The notes below the pieces were generated by a model. The model ran no database searches. It was not told where the DNA came from and was given only the letters and a program-made list of their open reading frames with translations. This document shows positions 24,289 through 35,741 of a stretch of DNA of 64,000 bases, piece by piece. Source of the stretch: Bemisia tabaci (lineage: Eukaryota > Arthropoda > Insecta > Hemiptera > Aleyrodidae); contig NC_092798.1 of the NCBI RefSeq assembly GCF_918797505.1, positions 49,870,985 to 49,934,984 of the forward strand, written 5' to 3'. A program made the translations under genes and the position numbers. The first letter of the stretch is position 1; every line of letters begins with the position of its first letter.

Positions 24289-24621
24289 CCGAGAAAAAAA
24301 ACCACGTGCGTGGAACCCGAAGTTTAGGTCATGTGGATCTCTGAAGTTTTCAGATTGAGCATCTGAACACTTAAGATCTAGCTGCCGAGGTTCGGATCAC
24401 ACATCTGAAACTTCAATTCTTACATCTGAAGTACTTCGGTTTTCACATCCGGGAAACTTCGGTTCTCACATCTGAAGTACTTCAGATGTAAGAACTGAAA
24501 TTTCAGATGTGTGATCCGAACCTCGACAGCTAGACCTTAAGTGTTCAGATGCTCAATCTGAAAACTTCAGAGATCCATATGACCTAAACTTCGGGTCCCA
24601 CGCACGAGGTTTTTTTCTCCG
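24289..24621. repeat. Family E long palindrome, copy 2
   Basis: About 333 bp, with the same arms as 9140-9458. The outer sequence CGTCAAAC occurs at 24267-24274 and 24620-24627, a possible direct repeat around a slightly larger element that includes AATGTTTCCACAC. Confidence 0.9.
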
Positions 24622-25076
24622 TCAAACCGCATAAAAAGTGGGTTCTACTTATCGCGGAATTCAATAAGGATGAGACATTTTCCCGTAAAAATCAAGTTCC
24701 CGTCATGAACAGGTTCGAGGGCCGAAGAAAAGAAAAGTCGGGATTATGATGATGAAACTAGCTTGAAATTCCTACAATCACACTGAAAAAAAGTATAGTA
24801 AAATCAACCATACATCTTGATTTTTTACACAGTGATACTATTTAGTGAAAATAACCAGAATTATAATAGTATTCACCAGAGCTCAGATGATACATACCAC
24901 AATATGGTACCATAGAGTCTGGTGTTTATTACCTTTCTTGTATCACTATGTCAGAGTATGATAAAATCTACCATATTTTTATTTTTTATTTTTAGGAGAA
25001 TGCATTCTCTTTATATTTTACCACATATTATTGGAATAACCGCAAATCACAATTTCACTGCTCCAGTGGCAAGGCA

Positions 25077-25230
25077 TGAGGGATCGATTATCGATATTTC
25101 CCCAGCTGAAGGTATGATAAAGAATCAATGAATAAGGTGTCCGTTGCAAACACTCTATTCATCGCTCCCTTTCAATAGGTTTAAATATCAGATCAATCGA
25201 TGTACCGAAAAGTACACCATGCCACTGCTA
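25077..25230 (-). repeat. Family J repeat, copy 3 (inverted)
   Basis: Contains GAGGGATCGATTATCGATAT and AAGGTATGATAAAGAATCAA; inverted relative to the copy 234 bp away. Confidence 0.7.
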
Positions 25231-25463
25231 CGCTCCTTATTAAAATCATCGATTTTTAAACAATTCGATACATTGGTCCTGAAAAGAACCGTAAAGTGCG
25301 CGGACATTTTCAAGGGCTTGGAAGCAAAAAAAAAGTTTCCAGGAAAGAAACTAAAGTAGCATCAAGTAGCTAGTGCAATTTTCACTAGTAAGAGTTTGTT
25401 TATGTAAAATAAGAAGAAATTTGTAATCTGTAGTAGGGAAAAATGCCACTTAAAACTAGCTGC

Positions 25464-25616
25464 AGTGGCGCGGCGTGGCGAGCTTTGCGATACATCGAAT
25501 AATCTGCCATTTTAACCTATGGAAATGGATCGATGAACAGGGTGTCCCTAGTCTTTACCATGGCTTCAGATGGGGGAAACGTCGAACATCGATCATTTGC
25601 GCCTCGCCACTGACTA
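25464..25616 (+). repeat. Family J repeat, copy 4
   Basis: Contains TTTGCGATACATCGAATAAT and GATGAACAGGGTGTCCCTAG. With copy 3 it forms a head-to-head pair. Confidence 0.7.
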
Positions 25617-25845
25617 ACTAAGCATAAAGTCTCGTGAGTTAACAAGTTGACCTCGAAATTCTTCAATAAATTGAAATACAATTACAAATAGAGAACGCGA
25701 GCTTGGTGAGATCACTCAAGTCTAACCCTCCTGCATGTTCAGTTTGTTGTCATGTCGTTAAAATAAATGATATTTTCGACAAAAAATTATGAGAAATATT
25801 AGTCTTAATAGGACTACTTGATCAACACCAAAAAACAGAAGAAAT

Positions 25846-26102
25846 CGTCACCTTCTGGCCAAAATAGCACAAGCGCCATACGACGTTTAAACACTCCCGC
25901 CACCATTTTATTTTTTTATGGAGACATTTTTGGTAGAATCGGCTTGAAAATTTTACTGAATTTCATTAGCAGCACGAAGAAAATTCTAGGAAATTATTTT
26001 CGGACAGTTTCGTTGGACAATTTATCTGTTAAAAAAATAAAATGGCGGCGGAAATTTTTAAACGTCGCATGGCGCTTGTGATGCTTTGGCCGGAAGGTGA
26101 CA
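25846..26102. mobile_element. Family K MITE with AAAT target duplication
   Basis: 257 bp. TIRs CGTCACCTTCTGGCCAAAAT and its inverse, with AGCGCCAT-CGACGTTTAAA arms; flanked by AAAT at 25842-25845 and 26103-26106. Confidence 0.85.
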
Positions 26103-26109
26103 AAATATG

Positions 26110-26245
26110 CACGCGCTCCATGAAGGTGTATTGCATCGTGGGAGAGGTATAAACAGCGTAGATTTGTCACTAACACCTTGATACAACTATTCCAACTTCC
26201 ATGCTGTCTTCATTGCATACGGAAAGAATTGAAGGCGCTTTAACT
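26110..26245 (-). repeat. Family H-related segment
   Basis: Inverted relative to 37545-37690: markers GTGTATTGCATCGTG, ACACCTTGATACAACTATTC and GAATTGAAGGCGC. Confidence 0.55.
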
Positions 26246-27079
26246 TTCAGCTCGCGCTTAGTAAAGCGCTCTTGTCTTGCGTTTTTCTGTGTAGTGAAAT
26301 CAATGAATGTTCTGCGGTGGACTGCTATAGACAGACAATATCAGAGGCAGTATATTTGTATATTTCAGCGACCCCACACCAACAATCTAAGCAATCTAAC
26401 GAAGTGAATTAGAAGTTAGATTCGGACGTCAACATAACTTTTTGCCTTATGATGATTGGTGAGCAGCTTATTAAGCAAAAAATCAAAATAATTCGACCTA
26501 TATTGTCTTAACAATGTCGAGAGCACCTGGCTCGAGAAATTTTTGGAATAAAAGTTAGGATTACGAAACCATTTTTTCCACATTTAGTCATCATCAATCG
26601 TCACTCGGCGAATCTAAACGTTGACTTCCAAAAGTACCTTTTACGACCTTTTAAGAATCGAAGACCGAAATCCAGAATGCAGTTCAGAACTTTTTCAACG
26701 CCATCTCAGAGGAAGAATTCAGGAAAACAATGTTGGATAAGTGGCAAAAGCGCATGAAAAAGTGCATCCGGTTTGATGGACGGTACCTACTTAGAAAAGC
26801 AAAAGGAAGTTATGGAAGATTCGGAGGAAAGCGGATACGAAGATAAACTTCTTGAATCCTGGTAAGCGAAAAATCTTCCTAAAAACCCGTAGGGATAAAC
26901 TTTCCTCACTGATTTCAAATTGCCATAACTCGGTCAATTTTTATTCGATTGAGCTGATCTTGGTTTTAATCGATAGGTATTGAGTTGATCTTTAAAATAA
27001 AACCAAGATCATGTCTGTATCTATCTTAATTTTGAAGTTACAGAACCAGTCCGGGTACTTTTGGGACACCCTATGTAGG

Positions 27080-27600
27080 TACTCGTTTAAGGCCATTTGA
27101 CAACGTGGCAAAAGCGAAGCTAAAACCCCTAATTAGTGCGTGGCGATCGGCTAGAGAGCGCTCGCTTCGCATTCGCGTCGTCGACCAAAACAAACACTCT
27201 CGACGAGTACTTTGTTACGCCACATCCTCGCTCCCCCACCACAATCCCGTATCTCAACTTTGAGATGAGCCCCACAGTCCGTGCAACCGCACGATTCCTG
27301 GGGCTCACGCTGAAACGAAGTTAGAGCGGAGTGGCGACACGGGGGATGGTGACAAAGACTTGCCGCCCGCGCGCATGCGCCCATCGGGGCTCTATGACCC
27401 GGAGGAGGAGGGGGAGATAAATCGTGCATAACAAATTAGAACTATAACTGCTGGGCCCGAGTCGTAAATCTTTTGAGTGTTGCGCTGCGCGCGGACGAGA
27501 TGTACCGCGCCTCGTCGCGGACGAAGGTGAGTCGAGGTTTCGGGCGCGAGGCAGCCTCTTTCGATGCATCTGAGGAAACGGGGTCAGAATTGAATTGATC
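27080..27600. other. GC-rich single-copy island
   Basis: A GC-rich block inside the sidestep A-B intron, without family repeats. Overlapping short ORFs on both strands are not credible exons. It could be an intronic regulatory element. Confidence 0.35.
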
Positions 27601-27654
27601 CTTATGGACCTTTATGTATCACGGAAAAAATTAAATTGCTGATTTAACAATTCA

Positions 27655-27818
27655 ATTGCTAAAAAAAGTGACTACAATGTTTCAACATAGATTTTAAAAC
27701 AAAAAAATGCTACTTTAACCACTATTGTAAGCTAATTTAACCACGGGGATGGTTAAAGTTGCATTTTTGTGTTGTGAAATCTACATTGAAACGTTGTAGT
27801 CATTTTTTTTAAGCAATT
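27655..27818. repeat. Family N foldback 1
   Basis: The arms AATTGCTAAAAAAAGTGACT and AGTCATTTTTTTTAAGCAAT flank inner matching blocks around CATAGATTTTAAAACA. Confidence 0.7.
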
Positions 27819-27973
27819 ATCGGACGGATATCTCGGCGATATCTTCAACGTGAAAAGTTCCTGTTTGGATGGATCTTATTATTTTTAGCTGACCTACAAG
27901 AATCAAGCATTGAGACACTATTCTGTGACCAGCGCAACATATCCATTAACTGAAAGAAACATTTCGCGAGGTA

Positions 27974-28231
27974 TTATTTTGACTTAAAGCGTCGTTTCTT
28001 GTCGACATTTGGTTCTTCTTAATCAAATCCGTGCGGATTTAATTTAAACTCAGCCAGTTAAAAAATGTTGTTTTTTTATTGTTTTTCTTTAGAGAAAATT
28101 AACCTTAACGATACTGAAAGGACGCTTTTTTAACTAAGAAAAGCTGTTGTTGAGTTGAATCCCCACGGATTTAACTTTTTAAAAAAACTAATTTTTTTCT
28201 ACAAGAAACGACGCTTTATGTCAAAATAATA
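27974..28231. repeat. Family N-like foldback 2
   Basis: TATTTTGACTTAAAGCGTCG (plus TTTCTTG) at the left is inverted at the right end as CAAGAAACGACGCTTTATGT. Confidence 0.7.
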
Positions 28232-28428
28232 TCTGAAGAAGAAACAAATTTCAGTAAAGGGTGAAATTCATTTTAAGAAAATTGGACTTGGAAATGGATC
28301 GGTAGAATAAGTACGAATTTAAGCTTCCCGATTTTTCACGACCGAAATTGATGGTAGCTAGACACTTGACCCAATTTTTTTCACCCGATACCTACTTAGG
28401 TCAACTAGTTTAATCCGAGTCATACTTT

Positions 28429-28977
28429 GGTTGTGTTGCTCACGTAGCCCTTAAGCACCGCTATGAATAAGACAAACGGAACCGACAAAACATGGTAACA
28501 TAGTAAAAGAAAGGACTCGCTTTGATGACGGCGCAGAGATACAACTATTCGTGCTTGATGGATGTCCTTGTCGTATCTGCAAAATTGAAGGCGCGCTGCG
28601 TAAACTCACAATGCTCCGCTCTATGCCGTCGATGAGGTGTCACTCGATTCGGGAGGAAAGGTAAAAAACAAAGCCCGATTACATCTCTCCTATCTCCGGC
28701 TGTTTTGTTGACGTAGTCCTTGAAGCATTACTACAAATAAAACAGACGGAACCAACACAACATGGGAACAGAGCAAGGGAAAGGTCGCGCGTTGATGACG
28801 GCGAAGGGATACAACTATTCGTGCTTGATGGATGTCCGTGTTGCATCTGCAAGATTGAAGGCGCTATGGCACAAGTCGTGAGCTCGCGATGCTCCGCTCT
28901 TTGTTGCCAATGAATTGTCGCTCTGATTTGGGAGATAAGTTATAAAAACCAGGCCCAAAAACGTCTCTCCTATCTTC
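28429..28977 (+). repeat. Tandem duplication, two units of about 270-280 bp
   Basis: Unit 1 is 28429-28697 and unit 2 is 28698-28977; a third start (GGTTGTGTTG) follows at 28978. Both units share GATACAACTATTCGTGCTTG plus ATGGATGTCC and end in ATCTCTCCTATCT-type sequence. Divergence is substantial, so the duplication is old. Confidence 0.88.
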
Positions 28978-29505
28978 GGTTGTGTTGATATTTGATCCTG
29001 TATTTTTTCAATTTAATGTCTTATTCTTTTCTTAAGATGTATTAGTAGACCTACATCTCAGTTAGGACGTTCCAGCCGTCTAGCACCCGCGGCGCAAAGT
29101 ACATGTTTTCAGCGATCCTTGGGTGACCCGGCTTGGGCATCTAACGGTTACATTCCATTATTTGGCAAAATCTTAGCACCTATACCATTGCTTATAACTG
29201 GAATAAGTAACCTATTGGTTCATACAGCATTGCACACAAAAAACAATTCGACTAACTTTATGAATGGACAGTGAAATATTTGGATCAAACAAAATTGGGT
29301 AAAATGTCTGGCCACCGAACTGATCGCTCACAACTTACTGTTCAAGACATTGGAGGAATTTCTACAAAAGTATCCCATTTTTTGACCCAACTCGACAAAT
29401 ATCACTCAATACCGCAATTTTTGTCACCGATGTCTCTCTTTTCAAACTTCAATGTACCCAGAACTCGTTCGGTTGTGATCGACGCTCCAACACTGGAAAC
29501 ACACG

Positions 29506-29757
29506 CTGTTGTTAAGGAAGAACGCCGTATGAATATCTGAGCGTTGCCAAACTTCTCCGAATCAAACATGATTTTTTTGGGGAAAGTTATGCATATTTTT
29601 CCTTGCAATTTTCAAATACTTCAGATCAAATTACGAACAAAATTGTCGAAAAAATCGAGAGAAAAATATTCACAAATTTTCCTGAAAATCCGTGCTTTTT
29701 AAAAGAGAATTTGGCAATGTCCAGCGGCTCATACGGTGTTTTTCCTGAGCAAAGCAG
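29506..29757. mobile_element. Family A MITE beside sidestep exon A
   Basis: TIRs CTGTTGTTAAGGAAGAACGC and TGTTTTTCCTGAGCAAAGCA. The right end is 42 bp from the exon A boundary, on the donor side. No exact target duplication remains. Confidence 0.85.
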
Positions 29758-29799
29758 AATTGCAGAATGTAAAAATGCGAGGGAGAGGATGTGGCTCAC

Positions 29800-29920
29800 C
29801 TGTACAAAGGAATTCCGGTTGAGTCCTTGAACCAGAGAACCATATTGACCCGGTCGCCGGAAACGTCACACGGGAGTCTTGCCTCACCACCTTGCACCGC
29901 CCAAGCTACGATTGCTGGAA
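29800..29920 (-). CDS. side-like: Sidestep-family gene, coding exon A (first half of Ig domain 1)
   Basis: This is an internal exon of 121 nt, entered in phase 1 and left in phase 2. The acceptor reads TTTGTTTCAG and the donor CAG|GTGAGCC. It encodes about 40 residues, including AVQGGEARLPCDV (B-strand cysteine) and MVLWFKDSTGIPLY (C-strand tryptophan). The LWFKD...PLYS pattern is typical of Sidestep Ig1. Sidestep proteins are arthropod neuronal immunoglobulin cell-surface proteins, binding partners of Beat proteins in motor-axon guidance and synaptic matching. The split codon AG|T joins exactly to exon B and gives PLYSLDARGGN. The exon with the start codon and signal peptide was not found; it should lie at higher coordinates. 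A family-A element ends 42 bp from the donor. The family call is firm; which sidestep paralogue it is remains unresolved. Confidence 0.9.
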
Positions 29921-30151
29921 CTGAAACAAAACAAAATAAACATTACTCAATGTTTCCCTCATGATATCAATTTCTTATTGCAAAAACCGACAGTAACATG
30001 TTCGACCTGCGGAAGCATTTACAGGATGATTCAAAAGTTCCACACCACCTCTAAAACTCCTTGGCCTCTTGCTCCTGGTCAAGGAGATCCCTTCAAAATG
30101 GGGGGGGGTCCAAAAATAGTTTCCTTTGACCTAGGAGTAGGCACATCATTT

Positions 30152-30404
30152 GGACCGCGTTAAACAGAAAGGAACCAAGCCACATCAGCTATTGCCAAAT
30201 TTAATGGGGCAATTTAATTTTTTACATGAATACGGAGGTGCGGATTTTTGTGCAAATTTCAGTGAATTTTCTCCATAATACGAATCGAATTCCTTAAAAT
30301 TTTCAAAGGAATCTGCATAGACGTTCTCTCGTAAAAAATGTAATTTCCCTGTTAAATTTGGCGATAGCTGATGTGGCTTGGTTCCTTTCTGTTTAACGCG
30401 GTCC
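30152..30404. mobile_element. Family C MITE
   Basis: 253 bp. TIRs GGACCGCGTTAAACAGAAAG and CTTTCTGTTTAACGCGGTCC; flanks ATTT and AATT match imperfectly. Confidence 0.88.
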
Positions 30405-31059
30405 AATTCAAGTCTCTATCTCAATTTGTTCAAAAGTTACGGGAGTGATGCCGACTACTAGTGGTGCGGAGGTTCTGGATTACCCTGAATTTATTTAGCT
30501 GGACCGGAATTTCGTTTTAACTCTCCAAGGCACCTATAGGTAATCTGGAAAGTATCCGAAATTGGACGAAAACACCCAGAAATACACGTACCTATGGTGT
30601 TACAAAAGATTGTCCAATTATGGCATAATTTGATTATATCCTTTTACGTTATAAGCTGAAAATATGTTCATGGTTCACACGTTGTGTCTGAAATTAGCCG
30701 GAATATGCAAGAAACCTTCAGAACACAGTGGTCTTGTAGCAAAAACAAATATGCGACAAAAATGTACCCAAAAGCGGTTTGCAGGGGCAGGGGGCGAGTC
30801 TATGGCACATGCGAACTTAAAATCGAGAAAAATCAAAATCTTGGCCGATCCCAATTTCGAGATATCGCAATTGTCATAGTAAATGCAAGTTTTCCACTGA
30901 TTTTGATCAGCTTCTTTGTTTATTTGTTCAATGAATCGGTGTTGATCGGTTCTCGTTTTAATTTTTCGATCGATTCACGTTGATCGAATACATACCCTCT
31001 CGTTACATGCAGATTCTTCATATATCACCCCTTTTTTTTTTTTTTTTTTTTTTTTTTAA

Positions 31060-31372
31060 CAGAGCAATTCGCCCTCTGCTACGTCTGAAGCAATTTTCGT
31101 TACGAATGTGTTGTGCGTGCCGATTTTACCTCTTTACATACTCGAAACTCTGAAGGCGTTTTATGTGCGAAAGTAGAGCACCCTGTCGGAGAACAACAAA
31201 AGTGAGATTGAATGAATCATTCAGTCCCTACTTCGTTCGTTTTCCGACAGATTGCGCTACTTGCGCACATAAAACGCCTTCAGAGAGTCGAGTATGTAAT
31301 CAGCTAAAATCAGCATGCACAACACATCCGCAACAACAATTGCTGCAGACGCAGCTGAAGGCGAATTGCCTT
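31060..31372. repeat. Foldback element, about 310 bp
   Basis: Inner arms 31136-31174 and 31256-31295 (CTCTGAAGGCGTTTTATGTG and inverse) are near-perfect. Outer arms GAGCAATTCGCCxxCTGC and GCAGCTGAAGGCGAATTGCC are weaker. A T26 run (31032-31057) precedes it. Confidence 0.75.
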
Positions 31373-31389
31373 CACCGTCAGGGGCTTGT

Positions 31390-31690
31390 TAAAGTGGTGG
31401 TTTGAGCCGATATGACCGGAGCTTGTCCAGAGGTATGTGTGTAAGAATCCCGGTTTTCATCAGGTCAAGTCCCGGTCTCCCTTTTTTCTGTCTCGCAAAC
31501 CAGTAGTTACGCTGATTAGCATATTGACTGCTGGTCAGAGTCTGACCACCACTGGTTTGGTGACCAGAGGTTGCAGTGGCTGGGTCGGTTAAGCAAGGGT
31601 CGCGTCGCCCTGGCGGCATTTCACCGGCTAATGGCCGGTGCCACACCGGTAATCGATGGGCCACCCTTCGCGGGATAGCGTTTCAGCGCC
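31390..31690. other. GC-rich segment of unknown nature
   Basis: It contains the self-complementary block CACCGGCTAATGGCCGGTG and CCGGT repeats around 31618-31655. It resembles a retroelement or SINE tail in texture, but no tRNA-like promoter boxes were identified. Confidence 0.3.
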
Positions 31691-31699
31691 CCTCCTAAT

Positions 31700-31945
31700 T
31701 TTCCGTGTTGAGGAAAAACGCAGTATGAACTTTTAGGTGCTGCCGAATATCTTTAGACAGAATTCAAATTTTCAAGAAAATATGTCAATATTCTTCCTCC
31801 AAATGTTCGGACAATTTTGTACGCGATTTCATCGTCATTTTATCGTTTTAAAATTATGCATAATTTTCCTCAAAATTACATATTTTATCCATGGAAATTT
31901 GGCAACTCTAGAATGTTCATACAGCGTTTTTCCTCAGCACGGCGG
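31700..31945. mobile_element. Family A MITE
   Basis: Left CCGTGTTGAGGAAAAACGCA and right CAGCGTTTTTCCTCAGCACG ends are well matched, with GGAAATTTGGCAACTC at the right. No exact target duplication. Confidence 0.82.
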
Positions 31946-32647
31946 TATTGGGTGGCACTCCAGCGAATTTTTCCCCGCAAAAAAAAAGAAGTATTGCATG
32001 CAACACGGTAATTATTACCCTACTAAGTGTTCCTTTCAGACTTTCTCCGTTGACCGATGGTAATTCTCGACACAAATTCACAAAAATTCCTGCATCCTCC
32101 AGGTTTATTTTCGTGGATTAATCATAACAGTATGATACAGATCCCGTGCATGTGATTGAGGTAATGAACTTTGATGTTTGTAAACAAACGGGAGGGTAGA
32201 TTGCAGCCATGAACTTGCCTAGCCCCGTGTATCCGTTTGTTTAGGCAGCCGACTGCAGTAAAAAGCATCCCACCGCGGAGAAACGGCATAACTACACTCT
32301 GAGATGGGCCTTATCATCCATACAACTCAACGTCTTCCAGAGCTCATGTAAACATTGATTTAGGCGTTTTTGTCGACAGCGCGACGAAAAGACGAGCCGC
32401 GTTGGACGTAGTTAGGGGATTTTTGAATAAATAGCCGTCTGTTTTCGCTGGACCTCGTCATGTCTTGCCTTCAAAGCGGCTAAGAATAGCGCCAAAAGTC
32501 TGCATTTCCTTTTAATATACGTAATGAATTTTTATTTCTCCGTGCACCGCAGCTTGATACACATTGTAAGTAGGTGCATAAATGTCTAATAGCCCCCCCG
32601 AAGGCGGCTATTTAATACTAACTGCTCGGTCGTTAAAGTCGCGAGTT

Positions 32648-32790
32648 GCAATGTTCTCAGAAGCGGATCCAGCAATTTGGCAACACCGGGTTTCCTACTT
32701 TTAAACCTATATTAAATGATCGATTCTTGTCGGAGCACTTGGCCCCTCCAAGAATCGATACATTTCCATAGGTTTAAATGAAAAAAAAAA
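32648..32790. repeat. Partial family I repeat
   Basis: GAAGCGGATCCAGCAATTTG and CCCCTCCAAGAATCGATACA match the right part of 8850-9115. Confidence 0.55.
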
Positions 32791-33313
32791 ACAATGTTGC
32801 CGATTTTCTGGATCCGGTAATGAATGTTCTGATCGGTCTCGCTCAATTTCGGATGCGCGTGTGTGTGAAAACTGAACAGGAATAAAAGTCGAGTTTAAAA
32901 AACAGATTACAAGTGAGAAAATTTTGCTTGGTGAAAATATACGTGCGCCTTTCTTAACTAACGCATTATTCGTTGAATCAAGGCGAGAAATTTTGAAACG
33001 CCACAACTGAACAGGTTATCGGAAGATGGTCGTGACCAACATTTTTAAATGAGTTTTCGACGGAGTACTATTCTTTGAGGGTGGACACATCCTCATACCG
33101 AGCGATTTACCAACACTGATTTGTAAACGTCTTTTTTTAAACCTTGAATATCTGCTTCAGTGAAAAAAAGGCGTAAATTTCGAGCCACCACTCTTAACGC
33201 AGAATGCTTCAGGATACTTCTTGATGATGAAAATCAAGAGTACGGGTACAAACTACGTTTTTCAATATTGTCATTGAACGCGGATGCTATTAGGCTATTA
33301 AGATACCACTAAA

Positions 33314-33382
33314 AATGACAGTACTGTATATAGTACTGTGCTGTACAGTAGTACTGTACTGACAGTACTGTAGCAGTATATG
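33314..33382 (+). repeat. ACAGTACTGT-type palindromic microsatellite
   Basis: Repeated AGTACTGT/ACAGTACT units form a self-complementary array of about 70 bp. Confidence 0.8.
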
Positions 33383-33506
33383 GGAAGAAGGACACATCCA
33401 CCAATATGTTAAAAAGATTTTATTTCTTGCCCAATTTCTCAGACATTCTTCGTGTGATTCTGAACTTATTACAGATGGTTTGTGTTTCATTTTTTCGCGC
33501 AGAATT

Positions 33507-33665
33507 GGACCGCGTTTAGCAGGAAGGAACCAAGCCACATTAGTTATTGCCAAATTTAACGGAGCAATTTAATGCTTTACAAGAGAACGTTTGTGCGGAT
33601 CCCTTTGGATATGTTTAGAAATTTACTTCGTGCTATGCGGCAAATTCACTGAAATTTGGCAAATT
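33507..33665. mobile_element. Family C MITE, truncated
   Basis: The left TIR GGACCGCGTTTAGCAGGAAG is present; the right end is lost near TGAAATTTGGCAAATTC. Confidence 0.7.
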
Positions 33666-34534
33666 CTTTTTTGCTCAGCGCAGTTCAAATATGAATAGCT
33701 GTAGAAGAAATCAAGTTTTCCCATATTTTCTTAAAACAACTTTTAGGGGTTTCGCCTTCGTTCAGATGGACTTCATTTTGCATAAGGAACTAATATTTCT
33801 GGCTCATACATAAATTTACTCGTCTACAGACAGAGGGAAGCGAATGGCCCATATGTTGCTCCGAAAATGAGCCAGATATTGTATAGTTCCTGATCGCAAA
33901 ATAGAGTCCAAAGGGCCCGTTCAATTGGGATACAAGGTCTTCGAGTATAGCCATCGATGTGAGTTTCATTGCGTAATCCGATAAAACTCAGCCTATCCAG
34001 CCGATAAAACTCAGCATCTTAAAAAAAAAAATCTTGGTCATATTTTTTTTGCTAGAGAATCGCATTTCGAGTGTTGTTACTAAAATTAAAGTATTATGTA
34101 GGAAAAATGTTTAGCAGAACATGCATTTTTTAATAATTAATTAACTATTTAATTACTTATTTATTTAATTAACTATTCAAAAATGCGTGTTTTGGTAAAC
34201 ATAGTCTTACATTTTATCATTTATTTTTTCTTGAGCACCCTAAATATTTTTGAAGGAAATATAAGAATTTCAAGTAAATTATAGCAACCATACGGTTTTG
34301 CACTCGCTCCTATTTGGTCTTGCATTGCTCGAAGACGATTTTAAGAAGGGAGGGGTTCGGCTTTGCTCAGACCAATTGGCCGTAAACAGATTTCGTTGCG
34401 ACGCGAATTTCTTAAAAATATGCTTCACCGTTACGGCCAAACAACCGCGGATATTTCTTAATTTTCATTGGCTGCTTTCCAAAAGTGACTACTATTTCGC
34501 GGTATCTTTTCCGGAAAAAGAAATTCCCACTGTA

Positions 34535-34788
34535 CTGCCGTCCTAAAGAAAAACGCCGTATAAGCCTTCAGACGTTGCCAAATTCTCTTTAACAAATTAA
34601 GAATTTGCGGGAAATTTTTTTAATATTTTTCCTCCGATTTTTCAGAGAATTTAGTTCGTAATTTGATCTTAAAGTGCCTAAAAATTTCAAAGAATAATAT
34701 TCACAACTCTCTTCAAAAGTTGATTTTTTTTGAGAGGAGATTTGGCAACTAGCGAATGTTCATACGGCGTTTTTCTTTACCACGGCAG
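34535..34788. mobile_element. Family A MITE with TGTA target duplication
   Basis: 254 bp. Ends CTGCCGTCCTAAAGAAAAAC and TTTTTCTTTACCACGGCAG; TGTA at 34531-34534 and 34789-34792. Confidence 0.92.
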
Positions 34789-35741
34789 TGTAGACAATGA
34801 ACTGATATTAACGTGTTGCATCTAAGCCACCGGGATTTAATATTTAGTCAAGCTACGTTAAAAAATTACTTTGGCACGGACCTTAATGTGAGGGATTCAA
34901 ATATGCGCTCCAATTATACAACTGCACGGAAAAATGGTTTCATATTCGTATTTTACCTCAAAGTTTCCATACCCACAATGTCTATTCTTGTCCCGGGTTC
35001 AAGCGGGCGATTGCACGGTGCCCTGGGGTTTGAAAAATCGAAAAATATATTTTTACTGACTTCAGGTTTTTAAAGATCACTGAAAACCCGGAATAAGACA
35101 AGAAAATCCCTCACCAGGAGATTATTCTTCTTCATGTTTTTATTTTAATGAGCTTTTGAAAAATGTCAATCAAGAAGGGATATATTATCCCAGATTCTTC
35201 CTTTAATCGTCATAAAAAGTATTTGATTTGCTTTCATCTTTTTAAATTCGTGCGATACTTTCATTCATAACAAAAATACGTTGTTTAGTCTCACAGAATA
35301 TCATTTCCTTCCTGTAAATAGTATGCTAACGTTTCTCCACAGAATAATTTTTGGAGTATTCGTTTCAATGCTGTTTCAGAAACAGGCTGATATTGTAAAA
35401 AAGTAAATTCATGAAATAACCTCTTTAAAGCCCCATTGCACAATTTTGACTTCTTTTGCGCATTTGTTGTGGGCTTTGAGGAGTCTATAAAAAAATTAAG
35501 TTATGTTTCGTTCCTAGATTCCTCGTATGAATCGTTGTACGCCATTTTGTATAGACTGCACTATATAACCAAACTAATATGTCGATGATTCACGCAACCG
35601 AACTTTCACACTAAGCTGCGAGACATGAAAAAGATCGATGCCATAAACTGAAACCCTGTAAAAAGTTCGGTTACCGAATCGGGCGTCACGACTATCAGAA
35701 ACGCAAGCTGTGCTACATTAGCCGAATTATGCTGCCTATAC

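Larger units (their letters stand above)
24218..29799 (-). other. Sidestep intron between exons A and B
   Basis: This intron of about 5.6 kb contains, from low to high coordinates, an E palindrome, two J copies, a K element, a GC-rich island (27080-27600), two N foldbacks, a two-unit tandem duplication (28429-28977) and an A element next to exon A. The phase-2 junction AG|T is used precisely, so no coding exon needs to be missing between A and B. Confidence 0.85.
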
